64,000 nt of DNA, taken from assembly GCA_023428905.1 (NCBI GenBank), contig JAEYWP010000030.1:1-64000 (forward strand), in the 5' to 3' direction. Position 1 is the first letter of the stretch. Each line of letters starts with the position of its first letter. Source of the stretch: Verrucomicrobiota bacterium. GTDB taxonomy: Bacteria > Verrucomicrobiota > Verrucomicrobiia > Opitutales > Opitutaceae. This document shows positions 18,142-25,785 of this stretch, one piece after another. Under the pieces are notes generated by a model. It was not told the origin of the DNA. It saw nothing but the letters and a program-made list of their open reading frames with translations, and searched no databases. The translations under genes and the position numbers were made by a program.

Positions 18142-18363
18142 CGCGCGCGTGCCGCGCACGAATGACGGATGACGAATGATCGAGTGTAGGCGGGGGCCCT
18201 CACCCCGCACCTAAGGCTCCCAACCTCGCGTCACTCGGAAACTCCACCCAGTCCCTCCGCCGCCTCCGACACTTACGAATCACGACTCATGAATCAGCAA
18301 TCCGTCGTCCGCCTCCCCATCATAAATCATCGATCATCCATCATAAACTGATCCCCGCTTCCC
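18142..18363. repeat. Repeat-bearing spacer splitting urtD and urtE
   Basis: 222 bp in an operon whose other recent gaps are 12 bp. It contains overlapping GAATGACG/GATGACG words (18170-18181), a copy of the dispersed hairpin (GTAG at 18186, stem GCGGGG 18190-18195 and CCCCGC 18203-18208), and an AT-rich part where CCATCATAAA occurs twice (18317-18326 and 18338-18347, 21 bp apart). No coding frame is plausible. It looks like insertion of small mosaic repeats rather than a promoter, though a promoter cannot be excluded. Confidence 0.6.
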
Positions 18364-19158
18364 ATGTCCGCCGTTCTCTCCCTCTCCCGCGTTGAAACCG
18401 ATATCGGCGGCTCGCGCATTCTCCGCGGGGTCGACCTCGAGGTGCATCCTGGCGAGGTCGTTGCCCTGATGGGGCGCAACGGCGTGGGCAAGACCACCAC
18501 GCTGCGGTCCATCACGGGCGTGCTGCCGATCCGCGCGGGCCAGATCCTTCTCGAGGGGAAACCCATCGCACGCTGGTCGTCGGACCAACGTGCACGGGCC
18601 GGGATTGGCTACGTGCCCCAGGGACGCGATGTGTTTCCTCACCTCACCGTGGAGGAGAACCTGCAGGTGGGATTGGTGGTGCACGGACGGCGTGGCCGCG
18701 ACGCGCGCGATGGACTTGACCGCGTGTTCAGCCTTTTTCCCGTCCTAAAGGAGATGCTCTCCCGCAAAGGCGGCGTGCTGTCGGGCGGGCAGCAGCAGCA
18801 GCTGGCCATCGGCCGGGCCCTCCTGACGCGGCCCAAGCTGCTCATCCTCGACGAGCCCACCGAGGGTATTCAGCCGTCAATCATCGACCAGATCGGCGAT
18901 ACCCTGAAAAAATTGAAAGCGCCCGCCGCGCCGGGGGTTGCCCTCGCCCATGCCGAAGAGGAGGTGGAGCAGATTCGAAACGTAGTCCGCACCCTGAAGG
19001 AGGAGCGCGCTCTCGCGATCCTGCTGGTGGAGCAATACGTGGACTTCTGCCGCGAAGTGGCCGATCGATTCTACGCCATGGACCGCGGTGTCGTCACCAT
19101 CTCCGGTCCCATCGCCTCGCTCACCGATGCCGTGGTGAAGGAACACCTGCAGGTGTGA
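18364..19158 (+). CDS. urtE: Urea ABC transporter ATPase UrtE, with an internal insertion
   Basis: Second ATPase of the urea importer. Walker A is GRNGVGKTT, the signature LSGGQQQQLAIGRALL and Walker B LLILDEPTEGIQPSIIDQIG. UrtE proteins usually run about 230 residues; this one has 264. About 28 extra residues lie between DTLKKL and RTLKEERALAILLVEQYVDF, an Ala/Glu-rich helical stretch (APGVALAHAEEEVEQ). Its frame is intact, so the insertion is probably tolerated on the surface between Walker B and the H-loop region. ureA starts 49 bp downstream, linking transport and urease. Confidence 0.95.
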   Translation: MSAVLSLSRVETDIGGSRILRGVDLEVHPGEVVALMGRNGVGKTTTLRSITGVLPIRAGQILLEGKPIARWSSDQRARAGIGYVPQGRDVFPHLTVEENLQVGLVVHGRRGRDARDGLDRVFSLFPVLKEMLSRKGGVLSGGQQQQLAIGRALLTRPKLLILDEPTEGIQPSIIDQIGDTLKKLKAPAAPGVALAHAEEEVEQIRNVVRTLKEERALAILLVEQYVDFCREVADRFYAMDRGVVTISGPIASLTDAVVKEHLQV

Positions 19159-19207
19159 CAACGAAGCTCTCGCCACCGGCTGCGCACTCCCTCCTGATGT
19201 CCCTGCC

Positions 19208-19510
19208 ATGCACCTGACTCCCCGCGAACGTGAAAAACTCCTCGTCGTGACCGCGGCCGACCTCGCGCGGCGCCGGCAGGCGAGGGGGCTCAAGCTGAAC
19301 TACCCGGAGGCGGTCGCCATCATCACCTACGAAATCATGGAAGGAGCCCGGGATGGGCGGACCGTGGCCGAACTCATGAGCTTCGGCACCACCGTGCTCA
19401 AGGCGTCCGATGTGATGGAGGGCGTCGCGGAAATGATTCACGAGGTCCAGGTGGAGGCGACCTTCCCCGATGGCACCAAACTCGTCACCGTCCATCAACC
19501 ACTCCGCTGA
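19208..19510 (+). CDS. ureA: Urease gamma subunit
   Basis: Small structural subunit of the nickel enzyme that hydrolyses urea to ammonia and carbamate. The 100 residues are full length: MHLTPREREKLLVVTAADLA, LKLNYPEAVAIITYEIMEGA, VAELMSFGTTVLKASDVMEG. It is first in the urease set, with only 3 bp to ureB. The subunits are separate here, as in most bacteria, rather than fused as in Helicobacter. Confidence 0.98.
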   Translation: MHLTPREREKLLVVTAADLARRRQARGLKLNYPEAVAIITYEIMEGARDGRTVAELMSFGTTVLKASDVMEGVAEMIHEVQVEATFPDGTKLVTVHQPLR

Positions 19511-19513
19511 CCC

Positions 19514-19825
19514 ATGATCCCCGGCGAAATCCTGCCCGCAACCGAGTCCGGAGACCTGGACGCAAACGTCGGCCTGCCCACCCTGAGTATCGAGGTCTCC
19601 AATACCGGAGACCGGCCGGTGCAGGTTGGCTCCCATTTTCATTTCTTCGAGGCCAACGAGGCGCTCCGCTTCGACCGGTCCGCCGCCCGCGGCTTCCGCC
19701 TCAACATCCCGGCCGGGACAGCGGTGCGGTTCGAGGCCGGGGACGTGCGCAAGGTCGAACTCGTGGCCCTGGCCGGCGCGCGTGAGGTGCACGGACTGAA
19801 CGCCCGGATCAACGGCAAGCTCTGA
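19514..19825 (+). CDS. ureB: Urease beta subunit
   Basis: Structural subunit of urease. The 103-residue chain has MIPGEILPATESGDLDANVG, the signature PVQVGSHFHFFEANEALRFD, and GFRLNIPAGTAVRFEAGDVRKVELVALAGAR divided by ordinary residues. Gaps are 3 bp from ureA and 6 bp to ureC, so the structural subunits are translated in close succession. Confidence 0.98.
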   Translation: MIPGEILPATESGDLDANVGLPTLSIEVSNTGDRPVQVGSHFHFFEANEALRFDRSAARGFRLNIPAGTAVRFEAGDVRKVELVALAGAREVHGLNARINGKL

Positions 19826-19831
19826 CTTCCC

Positions 19832-21598
19832 ATGCCTCTACGACTTTCACGCCGCCAGTATGCCGAAATGTTCGGCCCCACCGTGGGCGACCGCGTGCGC
19901 CTCGCCGACACCGAACTTTTCATCCAGGTGGAGCGCGACCTGATTGCAGAGAACGGCGGCTACGGCAACGAGATCAAATTCGGCGGCGGCAAGGTGATTC
20001 GCGACGGGATGGGTCAGTCGCCGACCGCGCGCGACGCCGATTCCCTCGACCTGGTGATCACCAACGCCGTCCTGCTCGATGCCCGGCTGGGGGTGCTCAA
20101 GGCGGACCTCGGGATCAAGCACGGGTTGATAGTCGGCATTGGCCACGCTGGAAACCCCGGGATCCAGGATGGTATTGGATCGGTCTATACAGATCCGCGG
20201 ACCGGGCGGAAGAACCCGATGATCGTGGGCGCCGGGACCGAGGTGATCGCAGGGGAGGGCTGCATTGTCACCGCCGGGGGGATAGACTCCCACATCCACT
20301 TCATCTGCCCGCAGCAGATCGACGAAGCCATTTCCAGCGGTGTCACCACGCTCCTCGGTGGCGGCACCGGTCCTGCCACCGGGACTTTTGCCACCACCTG
20401 CACGCCGGGGCGCTGGAACCTGCACCGGATGCTCGAGGCGGCGGAAGCCTATCCGGTAAACCTGGGTTTTCTCGGGAAGGGCAACTGCGCGACCCCGGAT
20501 CCCCTGCGCGACCAGGTCCGCGCGGGCTGTATCGGTCTGAAACTGCATGAAGACTGGGGGACCACGCCGGCTGCCATCGACACCTGCCTTTCCGTGGCAG
20601 ATGAGTTCGATGTCCAGGTGGCGATCCACACCGACACCTTGAACGAGGCGGGCTTTGTCGAGGACACCCTCCGCGCCTTCAAGGGTCGCACCATTCACAC
20701 CTTCCACTCGGAGGGCGCCGGCGGGGGCCATGCCCCTGACATCATTCGCGTCTGCGGAGAGGCCAACGTCCTGCCCTCCTCGACGAATCCAACGCGGCCC
20801 TACACGGTCAACACGATCGACGAGCACCTGGACATGTTGATGGTCTGCCATCACCTCGACTCGAAGATCCCCGAGGACGTCGCCTTTGCCGAGTCGCGCA
20901 TCCGTCCGGAAACGATCGCCGCCGAGGACTGCCTGCATGATCTGGGTGCGATCTCGATGACTTCGAGCGACAGCCAGGCGATGGGCCGGATCGGCGAGGT
21001 GATCCTCCGCACCTGGCAGACGGCCCACAAGATGAAGGTGCAGTTCGGCACCCTTTCTGGGGCGGCTCATCCCGCCGCCGACAATTTCCGCGTCCTGCGT
21101 TACCTGGCCAAATACACCATCAATCCCGCGCTGACCCACGGGATTGCTCACACCGTGGGTTCCCTTGAGGTGGGCAAGCTGGCGGACCTGGTGGTCTTCA
21201 AGCCCGCGCTTTTCGGGGTGAAGCCTGAACTTGTCCTGAAAGGCGGGTTTATCGCCTGGGCCAACATGGGAGACCCCAATGCCTCGATTCCCACCCCCCA
21301 ACCCACGTTTTATCGACCTCAGTTTGGAGCGGCTGGCCGCGCGCTGGGCTCCACCTGTGTCACGTTTGTCAGTGAGGTCGCCCTTGAGGAGGGTGCGCTG
21401 AAGGAACTCGAGCTGCGGCGCCGTCTGGAGCCGGTCCGGCAGTGCCGCGCGGTCAGCAAACGCGACATGGTCCTGAACGACGCCCTGCCCAAAATCGAGG
21501 TCGATCCCGAAACCTATACGGTCAAGGCGGACGGCCGGGTGCTGACCTGCGAACCCGCCACCGTCCTGCCGATGGCCCAACGTTATTTCCTTTTCTGA
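19832..21598 (+). CDS. ureC: Urease alpha (catalytic) subunit
   Basis: Catalytic subunit with the dinickel centre. All key residues are seen: metal ligands in GGIDSHIHFI, the lysine that is carbamylated in GLKLHEDWG, histidines in VAIHTDTLNE and IHTFHSEGAGGGHAPDII, the mobile-flap cysteine and histidine in MVCHHLD, and the aspartate ligand in SMTSSDSQAMGR. At 588 residues it is slightly longer than the usual 566-572, with extra residues around GSVYTDPRTGRKNP. The protein should be active once UreEFGD load nickel. Confidence 0.98.
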   Translation: MPLRLSRRQYAEMFGPTVGDRVRLADTELFIQVERDLIAENGGYGNEIKFGGGKVIRDGMGQSPTARDADSLDLVITNAVLLDARLGVLKADLGIKHGLIVGIGHAGNPGIQDGIGSVYTDPRTGRKNPMIVGAGTEVIAGEGCIVTAGGIDSHIHFICPQQIDEAISSGVTTLLGGGTGPATGTFATTCTPGRWNLHRMLEAAEAYPVNLGFLGKGNCATPDPLRDQVRAGCIGLKLHEDWGTTPAAIDTCLSVADEFDVQVAIHTDTLNEAGFVEDTLRAFKGRTIHTFHSEGAGGGHAPDIIRVCGEANVLPSSTNPTRPYTVNTIDEHLDMLMVCHHLDSKIPEDVAFAESRIRPETIAAEDCLHDLGAISMTSSDSQAMGRIGEVILRTWQTAHKMKVQFGTLSGAAHPAADNFRVLRYLAKYTINPALTHGIAHTVGSLEVGKLADLVVFKPALFGVKPELVLKGGFIAWANMGDPNASIPTPQPTFYRPQFGAAGRALGSTCVTFVSEVALEEGALKELELRRRLEPVRQCRAVSKRDMVLNDALPKIEVDPETYTVKADGRVLTCEPATVLPMAQRYFLF

Positions 21599-21645
21599 CT
21601 CCTTTGCCCAGTACCCCCGCCGCGTCGTTGCGCGCGTGTCCCCCG

Positions 21646-22116
21646 ATGATCCTTGTGACCGCTCCGCTCACGTCGTGCGACGAGAGCCTGCCCGAAGTTT
21701 CCGTGCAGGTGGAGCGGATACGCCTGGCCAAACGGCTCTGGCGGGGAAAGGCGGGGGACGGCACCGAATTTGGTTTTGAACTGCAGACCCCGCTGCGTGA
21801 CGCCGACGTGGTGCACTGTACCGCGGCGGCTCGCTACGTCATCCGCCAGGAGCCCGAGCCGGTGCTCGAGGTCAGCCTGGAACTTCCCCCCTCCGCCGCC
21901 GCCGGCATCGGCTGGGCGGTGGGCAACCTGCACCTGGAACTGATGGCTGAGGCGACGCGATTGCTCACTCCGGATGAAAAGCCCGCGCGCCACCTGCTCG
22001 AGCGACTGCGCATCCCTTACCGGGTGACGTCGGCTGTGTTCCGGCCCGGCCGGTTTGCACGCGGGGCGCAGGCGGTGGCGGCTGCCGAGGAACTTGGTAC
22101 CAGCCACAAGCATTGA
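21646..22116 (+). CDS. ureE: Urease accessory protein UreE (nickel chaperone)
   Basis: Delivers nickel to the urease assembly complex. At 156 residues it fits the family: an N-terminal peptide-binding domain (VQVERIRLAKRLWRGKAGDG) and a metal-binding domain with VGNLHLELMAE and RLRIPYRVTSAVFRPGRFA. The C-terminus ends SHKH, a short His tail rather than the long His-rich tail of Klebsiella. I chose the ATG at 21646 (MILVTAP); the frame is open further upstream but would overlap the end of ureC with no homology. ureF follows immediately. Confidence 0.9.
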   Translation: MILVTAPLTSCDESLPEVSVQVERIRLAKRLWRGKAGDGTEFGFELQTPLRDADVVHCTAAARYVIRQEPEPVLEVSLELPPSAAAGIGWAVGNLHLELMAEATRLLTPDEKPARHLLERLRIPYRVTSAVFRPGRFARGAQAVAAAEELGTSHKH

Positions 22117-22118
22117 AC

Positions 22119-22880
22119 ATGGACGGCACCTTGGACCCGACGGCGCACGGTGTGCAGGACCACGTGAGTGAAGGAAATGAGCGGGGCGAGCCCGGCCTCG
22201 ACTGGCTGGCGGTCATGCTCCAGCTGAACGACACCTTTTATCCAACGGGTGCCTACGCACATTCGTTTGGCCTCGAGGGGATGATCCACGAGGGTGTCGT
22301 GCGCGATCGCGAAACCCTGCGGCACTTTCTTGTCGCCTCCACGCTTCCGTCGCTGCGCCAGGTGGAGATGCCCCTCGTCTGCCATGCCTGGACCGCGCTT
22401 GGCACGCACGACTGGGCGGCGGTGGAAGGTCTGGCGCACCTTTCCTCGGCTCTCCGCAGCACGCGGGAGGTGCGCGCGGCGTCGGAAGCGATTGGACGAC
22501 AACGCGCCGAACTGCTGGCCCGCCTGCACCCCCACGCCCTCGCGCGGGAATACCTTGAAAAGGCGGCCGCCCGGGCGTGGCCACACTCGGCCGCGCTGTC
22601 AGCCGCGCTGGAGGCGCGGGTGCTGGGCAGCCCGCTGGAGGCTGCGCTCGCGAGTGTGTATTACGCCGCCGTTTCCGGAGCGGTCGCGGCGGCGATGAAA
22701 CTGCTGCGTCTGGGACAAAACGCGGCCCACGCCCTTATGGCCGAGCTTCTGATGCAGGCCGCACCGCTGATCCGCGCGGCGCGCCAGGTGCCACGCGGCG
22801 AGATCGGCTGGTTCAATCCCTGGCTCGACATCGCGTCGGCACGGCACGAAACCGCCGCGGAACGTCTCTTTATTTCCTGA
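22119..22880 (+). CDS. ureF: Urease accessory protein UreF
   Basis: Part of the UreDFG complex that controls GTP-dependent nickel insertion. The all-helical 253-residue protein has LQLNDTFYPTGAYAHSFGLEGMI split by short variable residues, YYAAVSGAVAAAMKLLRLGQ, and PRGEIGWFNPWLDIASARHE near the C-terminus, all characteristic. The ATG at 22119 lies 2 bp after the ureE stop; a TTG at 22113 would overlap that stop. The first 25 residues are a variable polar extension. Confidence 0.93.
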   Translation: MDGTLDPTAHGVQDHVSEGNERGEPGLDWLAVMLQLNDTFYPTGAYAHSFGLEGMIHEGVVRDRETLRHFLVASTLPSLRQVEMPLVCHAWTALGTHDWAAVEGLAHLSSALRSTREVRAASEAIGRQRAELLARLHPHALAREYLEKAAARAWPHSAALSAALEARVLGSPLEAALASVYYAAVSGAVAAAMKLLRLGQNAAHALMAELLMQAAPLIRAARQVPRGEIGWFNPWLDIASARHETAAERLFIS

Positions 22881-22920
22881 CAACCACGCACGCCGGCGCG
22901 CCCACCGTCTTTTTCCTGCC

Positions 22921-23553
22921 ATGTCTGCAATCCGTCCCCCTCGAATCGGCATCGGTGGCCCTGTCGGCTCCGGCAAGACCATGCTCTGCCTCAAGCTGTG
23001 CGAGCAGCTGCGCGACCGCTACAGCCTCGGCGTGGTGACCAACGACATCTACACCTCCGAGGACGCGCGCTTTCTCAAGGAGGCAGGGGCCCTGCCCCCC
23101 GACCGTATCATCGGCGTGGAGACGGGGGGATGCCCCCACACCGCGATCCGCGACGATGTCACGATGAACGAGCAGGCGGTGCAGTCGCTCGAGCGCGCGT
23201 TTCCCGGGCTTCAGCTCGTGCTGGTGGAGAGCGGGGGGGACAACCTCACCGCAACGTTTTCCCCCGAGCTGGTGGACGCCTTCATCTATGTCCTGGACGT
23301 GGCCGAAGGGGAGAAGATGCCGCGTAAGGGCGGCCCGGCCATCCGCCACAGCGATCTGCTCCTCATCAACAAGATCGACCTGGCGCCGTATGTCGGTGCC
23401 GACCTGGCGGTGATGGAACGCGACGCGCGGGTGCAGCGCGGGGAGCGACCTTTTCTCTTTTGTGACCTCAAGCGTGAATACAACCTCGCGGCCGTGATCG
23501 CATGGATCGAGCGCGAGGTGCTCTTCAACCAGAAGCCCGTGACCGCGTCCTGA
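22921..23553 (+). CDS. ureG: Urease accessory GTPase UreG
   Basis: SIMIBI-class GTPase that powers nickel transfer into urease. The P-loop is GIGGPVGSGKTML near residue 8. Next come VVTNDIYTSEDARFL, the metal-binding CPH motif in VETGGCPHTAIRDD, VESGGDNLTATFSPEL and the guanine-specificity motif LLINKIDLAPYVG. 210 residues, full length. It starts 40 bp after ureF and is followed 4 bp later by ureD. Confidence 0.97.
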   Translation: MSAIRPPRIGIGGPVGSGKTMLCLKLCEQLRDRYSLGVVTNDIYTSEDARFLKEAGALPPDRIIGVETGGCPHTAIRDDVTMNEQAVQSLERAFPGLQLVLVESGGDNLTATFSPELVDAFIYVLDVAEGEKMPRKGGPAIRHSDLLLINKIDLAPYVGADLAVMERDARVQRGERPFLFCDLKREYNLAAVIAWIEREVLFNQKPVTAS

Positions 23554-23557
23554 CGAA

Positions 23558-24451
23558 ATGTCGCCGGAATCCCTCGCAGCCCCCACGCCCCTGGCCGCCG
23601 TCTCGACGAGCCAGCCGTCTCTCCCGGGCGCGCCGGTCTTTTCCGGTCACCTCTGTTTGCGCGCCGTCGCCGGGGCTGCTGCCACCGTGATTCGCGAGCA
23701 GTCATTCCGGGCGCCTTTTCATCTGAGCAAACCGTATTGGGACGGCCAGGCACTCATTCTCCAGGTGGTGAATCCGACCGCCGGGATCCTCGAGGGCGAC
23801 CAGCTCAGGTCGGACATTGGGGTGGGGCCGGGGGCGGCGCTGCTGGTGACCTCCCCGAGTGCGACCCGGGTGTTTCGCATGAAGGTGGGCGCGGCCTCGT
23901 CGCGACAGCGCTTCGCGGTGGAGGCGGGCGGCTGGCTCGAGTTTTGGCCCGAGCCCCTGGTCCCACACCAGGGCTCCGTCTTCCACCAGTCCACTGCGCT
24001 TGACGTCGCACCCGGAGGAGCGGCGCTGTTTGCGGACTTCCTTCTCCCGGGGCGGATGGCACGTGGCGAGGCCTGGGGATGGAACCGCCTGGTGCTGGAG
24101 TTGGACGTCCGAGTGGGGGGGGAGCGCATCCTGCGCGAACGCCTGGATCAATCGGGAGCGGAGTTGCGGGCCTTGGCGGGCCTGGCGGGGATGGGGTCGA
24201 CGGCGGCGTTTGGAAATCTGGTCGTGATCGCCCCCGAACTGGAGAACGAGGCCGCGTGGCGTCCCGGGCTGCAGGCCCTTCACGGCGGTGGCACCTGGGT
24301 CGGGGTCAGCCGGCTTCGTGGTTCGCACCCCGCCTACGGCATCAAGCTGATTGCCGTCGACGGGGAGCGCCTGAGGCAGGTCCACCGTGAAGTCAGGCGC
24401 GTAGTGTCGATTTTGATACCGAGGCTGAAGGCGGATCCGCGGAAGCTCTAG
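23558..24451 (+). CDS. ureD: Urease accessory protein UreD
   Basis: Scaffold that binds apo-urease and recruits UreF and UreG. In its 297 residues, the conserved core appears as FRAPFHLSKPYWDGQALILQ, VNPTAGILEGDQLRSDIGVG, LVTSPSATRVFRM, WLEFWPEPLVPHQGSVFHQS and FADFLLPGRMARGEAWGW. Position is unusual: in many bacteria ureD leads the operon (ureDABCEFG), whereas here it is last. Its stop lies 19 bp from the convergent cysE stop, so it closes the nitrogen block. Confidence 0.94.
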   Translation: MSPESLAAPTPLAAVSTSQPSLPGAPVFSGHLCLRAVAGAAATVIREQSFRAPFHLSKPYWDGQALILQVVNPTAGILEGDQLRSDIGVGPGAALLVTSPSATRVFRMKVGAASSRQRFAVEAGGWLEFWPEPLVPHQGSVFHQSTALDVAPGGAALFADFLLPGRMARGEAWGWNRLVLELDVRVGGERILRERLDQSGAELRALAGLAGMGSTAAFGNLVVIAPELENEAAWRPGLQALHGGGTWVGVSRLRGSHPAYGIKLIAVDGERLRQVHREVRRVVSILIPRLKADPRKL

Positions 24452-24470
24452 CCGGGTCGGCGGAGCCGGG

Positions 24471-25391
24471 TCAGATCACCCAGTCGCTGAACTCTTCCAG
24501 CAGGGCTTCCTTCTTCTTGCGCGGGCGCACGATCGAGGCGGAGTCTCCCTGGTAGTAGGCGATGCTGTTGGGTGGCATCGACTGCATCAGCCAGACATTC
24601 GATCCCACGATGGAATTGTCGCCGATGATGGTGTCGCCGCCGAGGATGGTGGCGCCCGGGTAGACGATCACGTGGTCCCGCAGCTCGGGATGGCGCTTCA
24701 CGCCCTTCACCGGGTGGCCCTGGTCGTCCATCACGAAGGATTTCGCCCCGAGGGTCACGCCCTGGTAGATCTTCACGTGGTTGCCGATCCGCGCGGTCTC
24801 GCCGATGACGACACCGGTGCAGTGATCGATGAAAAAGTGGGTGCCAATTTCCGAGCCGGGGTGGATGTCGCACCCGGTCCGCTCGTGGGCGTATTCCGTC
24901 AGCATGCGCGGGAGCAGGGGTACGCCGAGGCGATACATGACGTGGGCGATGCGCTGGAGAGAGATCACCAGCACGCAAGGGTAGGCGAGGATGATCTCCT
25001 CGATGCTGCGAGCCGCAGGATCTCCCTGGTAGGCGGCCACCACGTCGGTCTGGAGCACGCGGCGCACTTCCGGCAGGCGCGCCAGGGTCTGCTGGGTGAG
25101 GGTGCGGGCGCGCCCCGACGCGTCCTCGGTGCGTGCGAAGCGCAGGCATTTTTCGAGCTCGTCCGTCAGGCGGGTCTCGATTTGCCGGAGCTGGGCGTCG
25201 AGCATTGCCGGCACCTCGTCTTTTGCGATCGGGCCATTCTCGAAATAGCCCGGAAACAGCAGGTGCATGAAGTCGCGCGCGAGCTGGTTGACGGAGTCCT
25301 GAGACGGAAGATTCACGCCGTCGAGGTGGTTGATCCCACCGTCCGACTCGTACGATTCCAGCAGGGCCCGTTTGATTTCGTCGTGCGTCAT
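24471..25391 (-). CDS. cysE: Serine O-acetyltransferase (EpsC/CysE type)
   Basis: Acetylates serine with acetyl-CoA for cysteine synthesis. The 306-residue form has a long helical N-terminal domain, as in the EpsC subgroup. The left-handed beta-helix follows, with hexapeptide repeats: GCDIHPGSEIGTHFFIDHCT, VVIGETARIGNHVKIYQGVT, VIVYPGATILGGDTIIGDNS. The catalytic Asp-His pair is in FIDHCTG. I chose the ATG at 25391 (MTHDEIKRALL); the frame stays open 45 bases upstream. It is divergent from the tRNA-Leu gene. Confidence 0.94.
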   Translation of the reverse strand: MTHDEIKRALLESYESDGGINHLDGVNLPSQDSVNQLARDFMHLLFPGYFENGPIAKDEVPAMLDAQLRQIETRLTDELEKCLRFARTEDASGRARTLTQQTLARLPEVRRVLQTDVVAAYQGDPAARSIEEIILAYPCVLVISLQRIAHVMYRLGVPLLPRMLTEYAHERTGCDIHPGSEIGTHFFIDHCTGVVIGETARIGNHVKIYQGVTLGAKSFVMDDQGHPVKGVKRHPELRDHVIVYPGATILGGDTIIGDNSIVGSNVWLMQSMPPNSIAYYQGDSASIVRPRKKKEALLEEFSDWVI

Positions 25392-25467
25392 AGCCGAGAG
25401 GATCGCACAGATGGGAGGCCCCCTCCGGGGCGTCAAAACCCATTTTGAGATTTCTCCACTTCCGGGC

Positions 25468-25497
25468 TTTACAAGATTCTGCGAATCTCCCTTAGTC
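25468..25497 (+). promoter_or_regulatory. Promoter candidate for tRNA-Leu, with internal dyad
   Basis: TTTACA (25468-25473) and TTAGTC (25492-25497), 18 bp apart, sit at a suitable distance before the tRNA at 25518. Between them lies a perfect inverted repeat, AGATTC-TGC-GAATCT (25474-25488), which could be an operator shared with the divergent cysE or could be chance. Confidence 0.35.
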
Positions 25498-25517
25498 CGC
25501 CTTCCACGTCAGAAATC

Positions 25518-25602
25518 GCTCAGGTGGTGGAATTGGTAGACACACACGTTTGAGGGGCGTGTGCCGTAAGGCGTGCGGGTTCGAGTCCCGCCCTGAGCAC
25601 CA
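25518..25602 (+). tRNA. tRNA-Leu (anticodon GAG)
   Basis: 85 bases fold as a class II tRNA with a long variable arm. Acceptor arms are GCTCAGG (25518-25524) and CCTGAGC (25592-25598), with an encoded ACCA end. The D-arm reads TGGTGGAATTGGTAGACAC, the anticodon loop TTGAGGG gives GAG for CUC/CUU leucine codons, and the T-loop is GGGTTCGAGTCCCG. Encoding CCA in the gene is common but not universal in bacteria. Confidence 0.97.
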
Positions 25603-25785
25603 TCCTGTTGGTGGTGAGGCAGACAGCCGAATGCGAGGACGATCAATGCGCCGTGCGGGTGGGGGAAATCACGCTTGCCACCGCTTGTTGCCCCGCAAGA
25701 CTCTGCGCCTCACCTTTGTTCCCGGCGCATCATTTTGCCTAACACTCCCCTCCCGTGGGCTTATGCCCTCCCGACTTAACAAGTC

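Noticed and set aside
21442..21645. Extended UreE reading frame inside ureC
   Set aside because: The extra residues are Arg/Pro-rich and overlap the conserved ureC end. UreE homology starts at the ATG at 21646.
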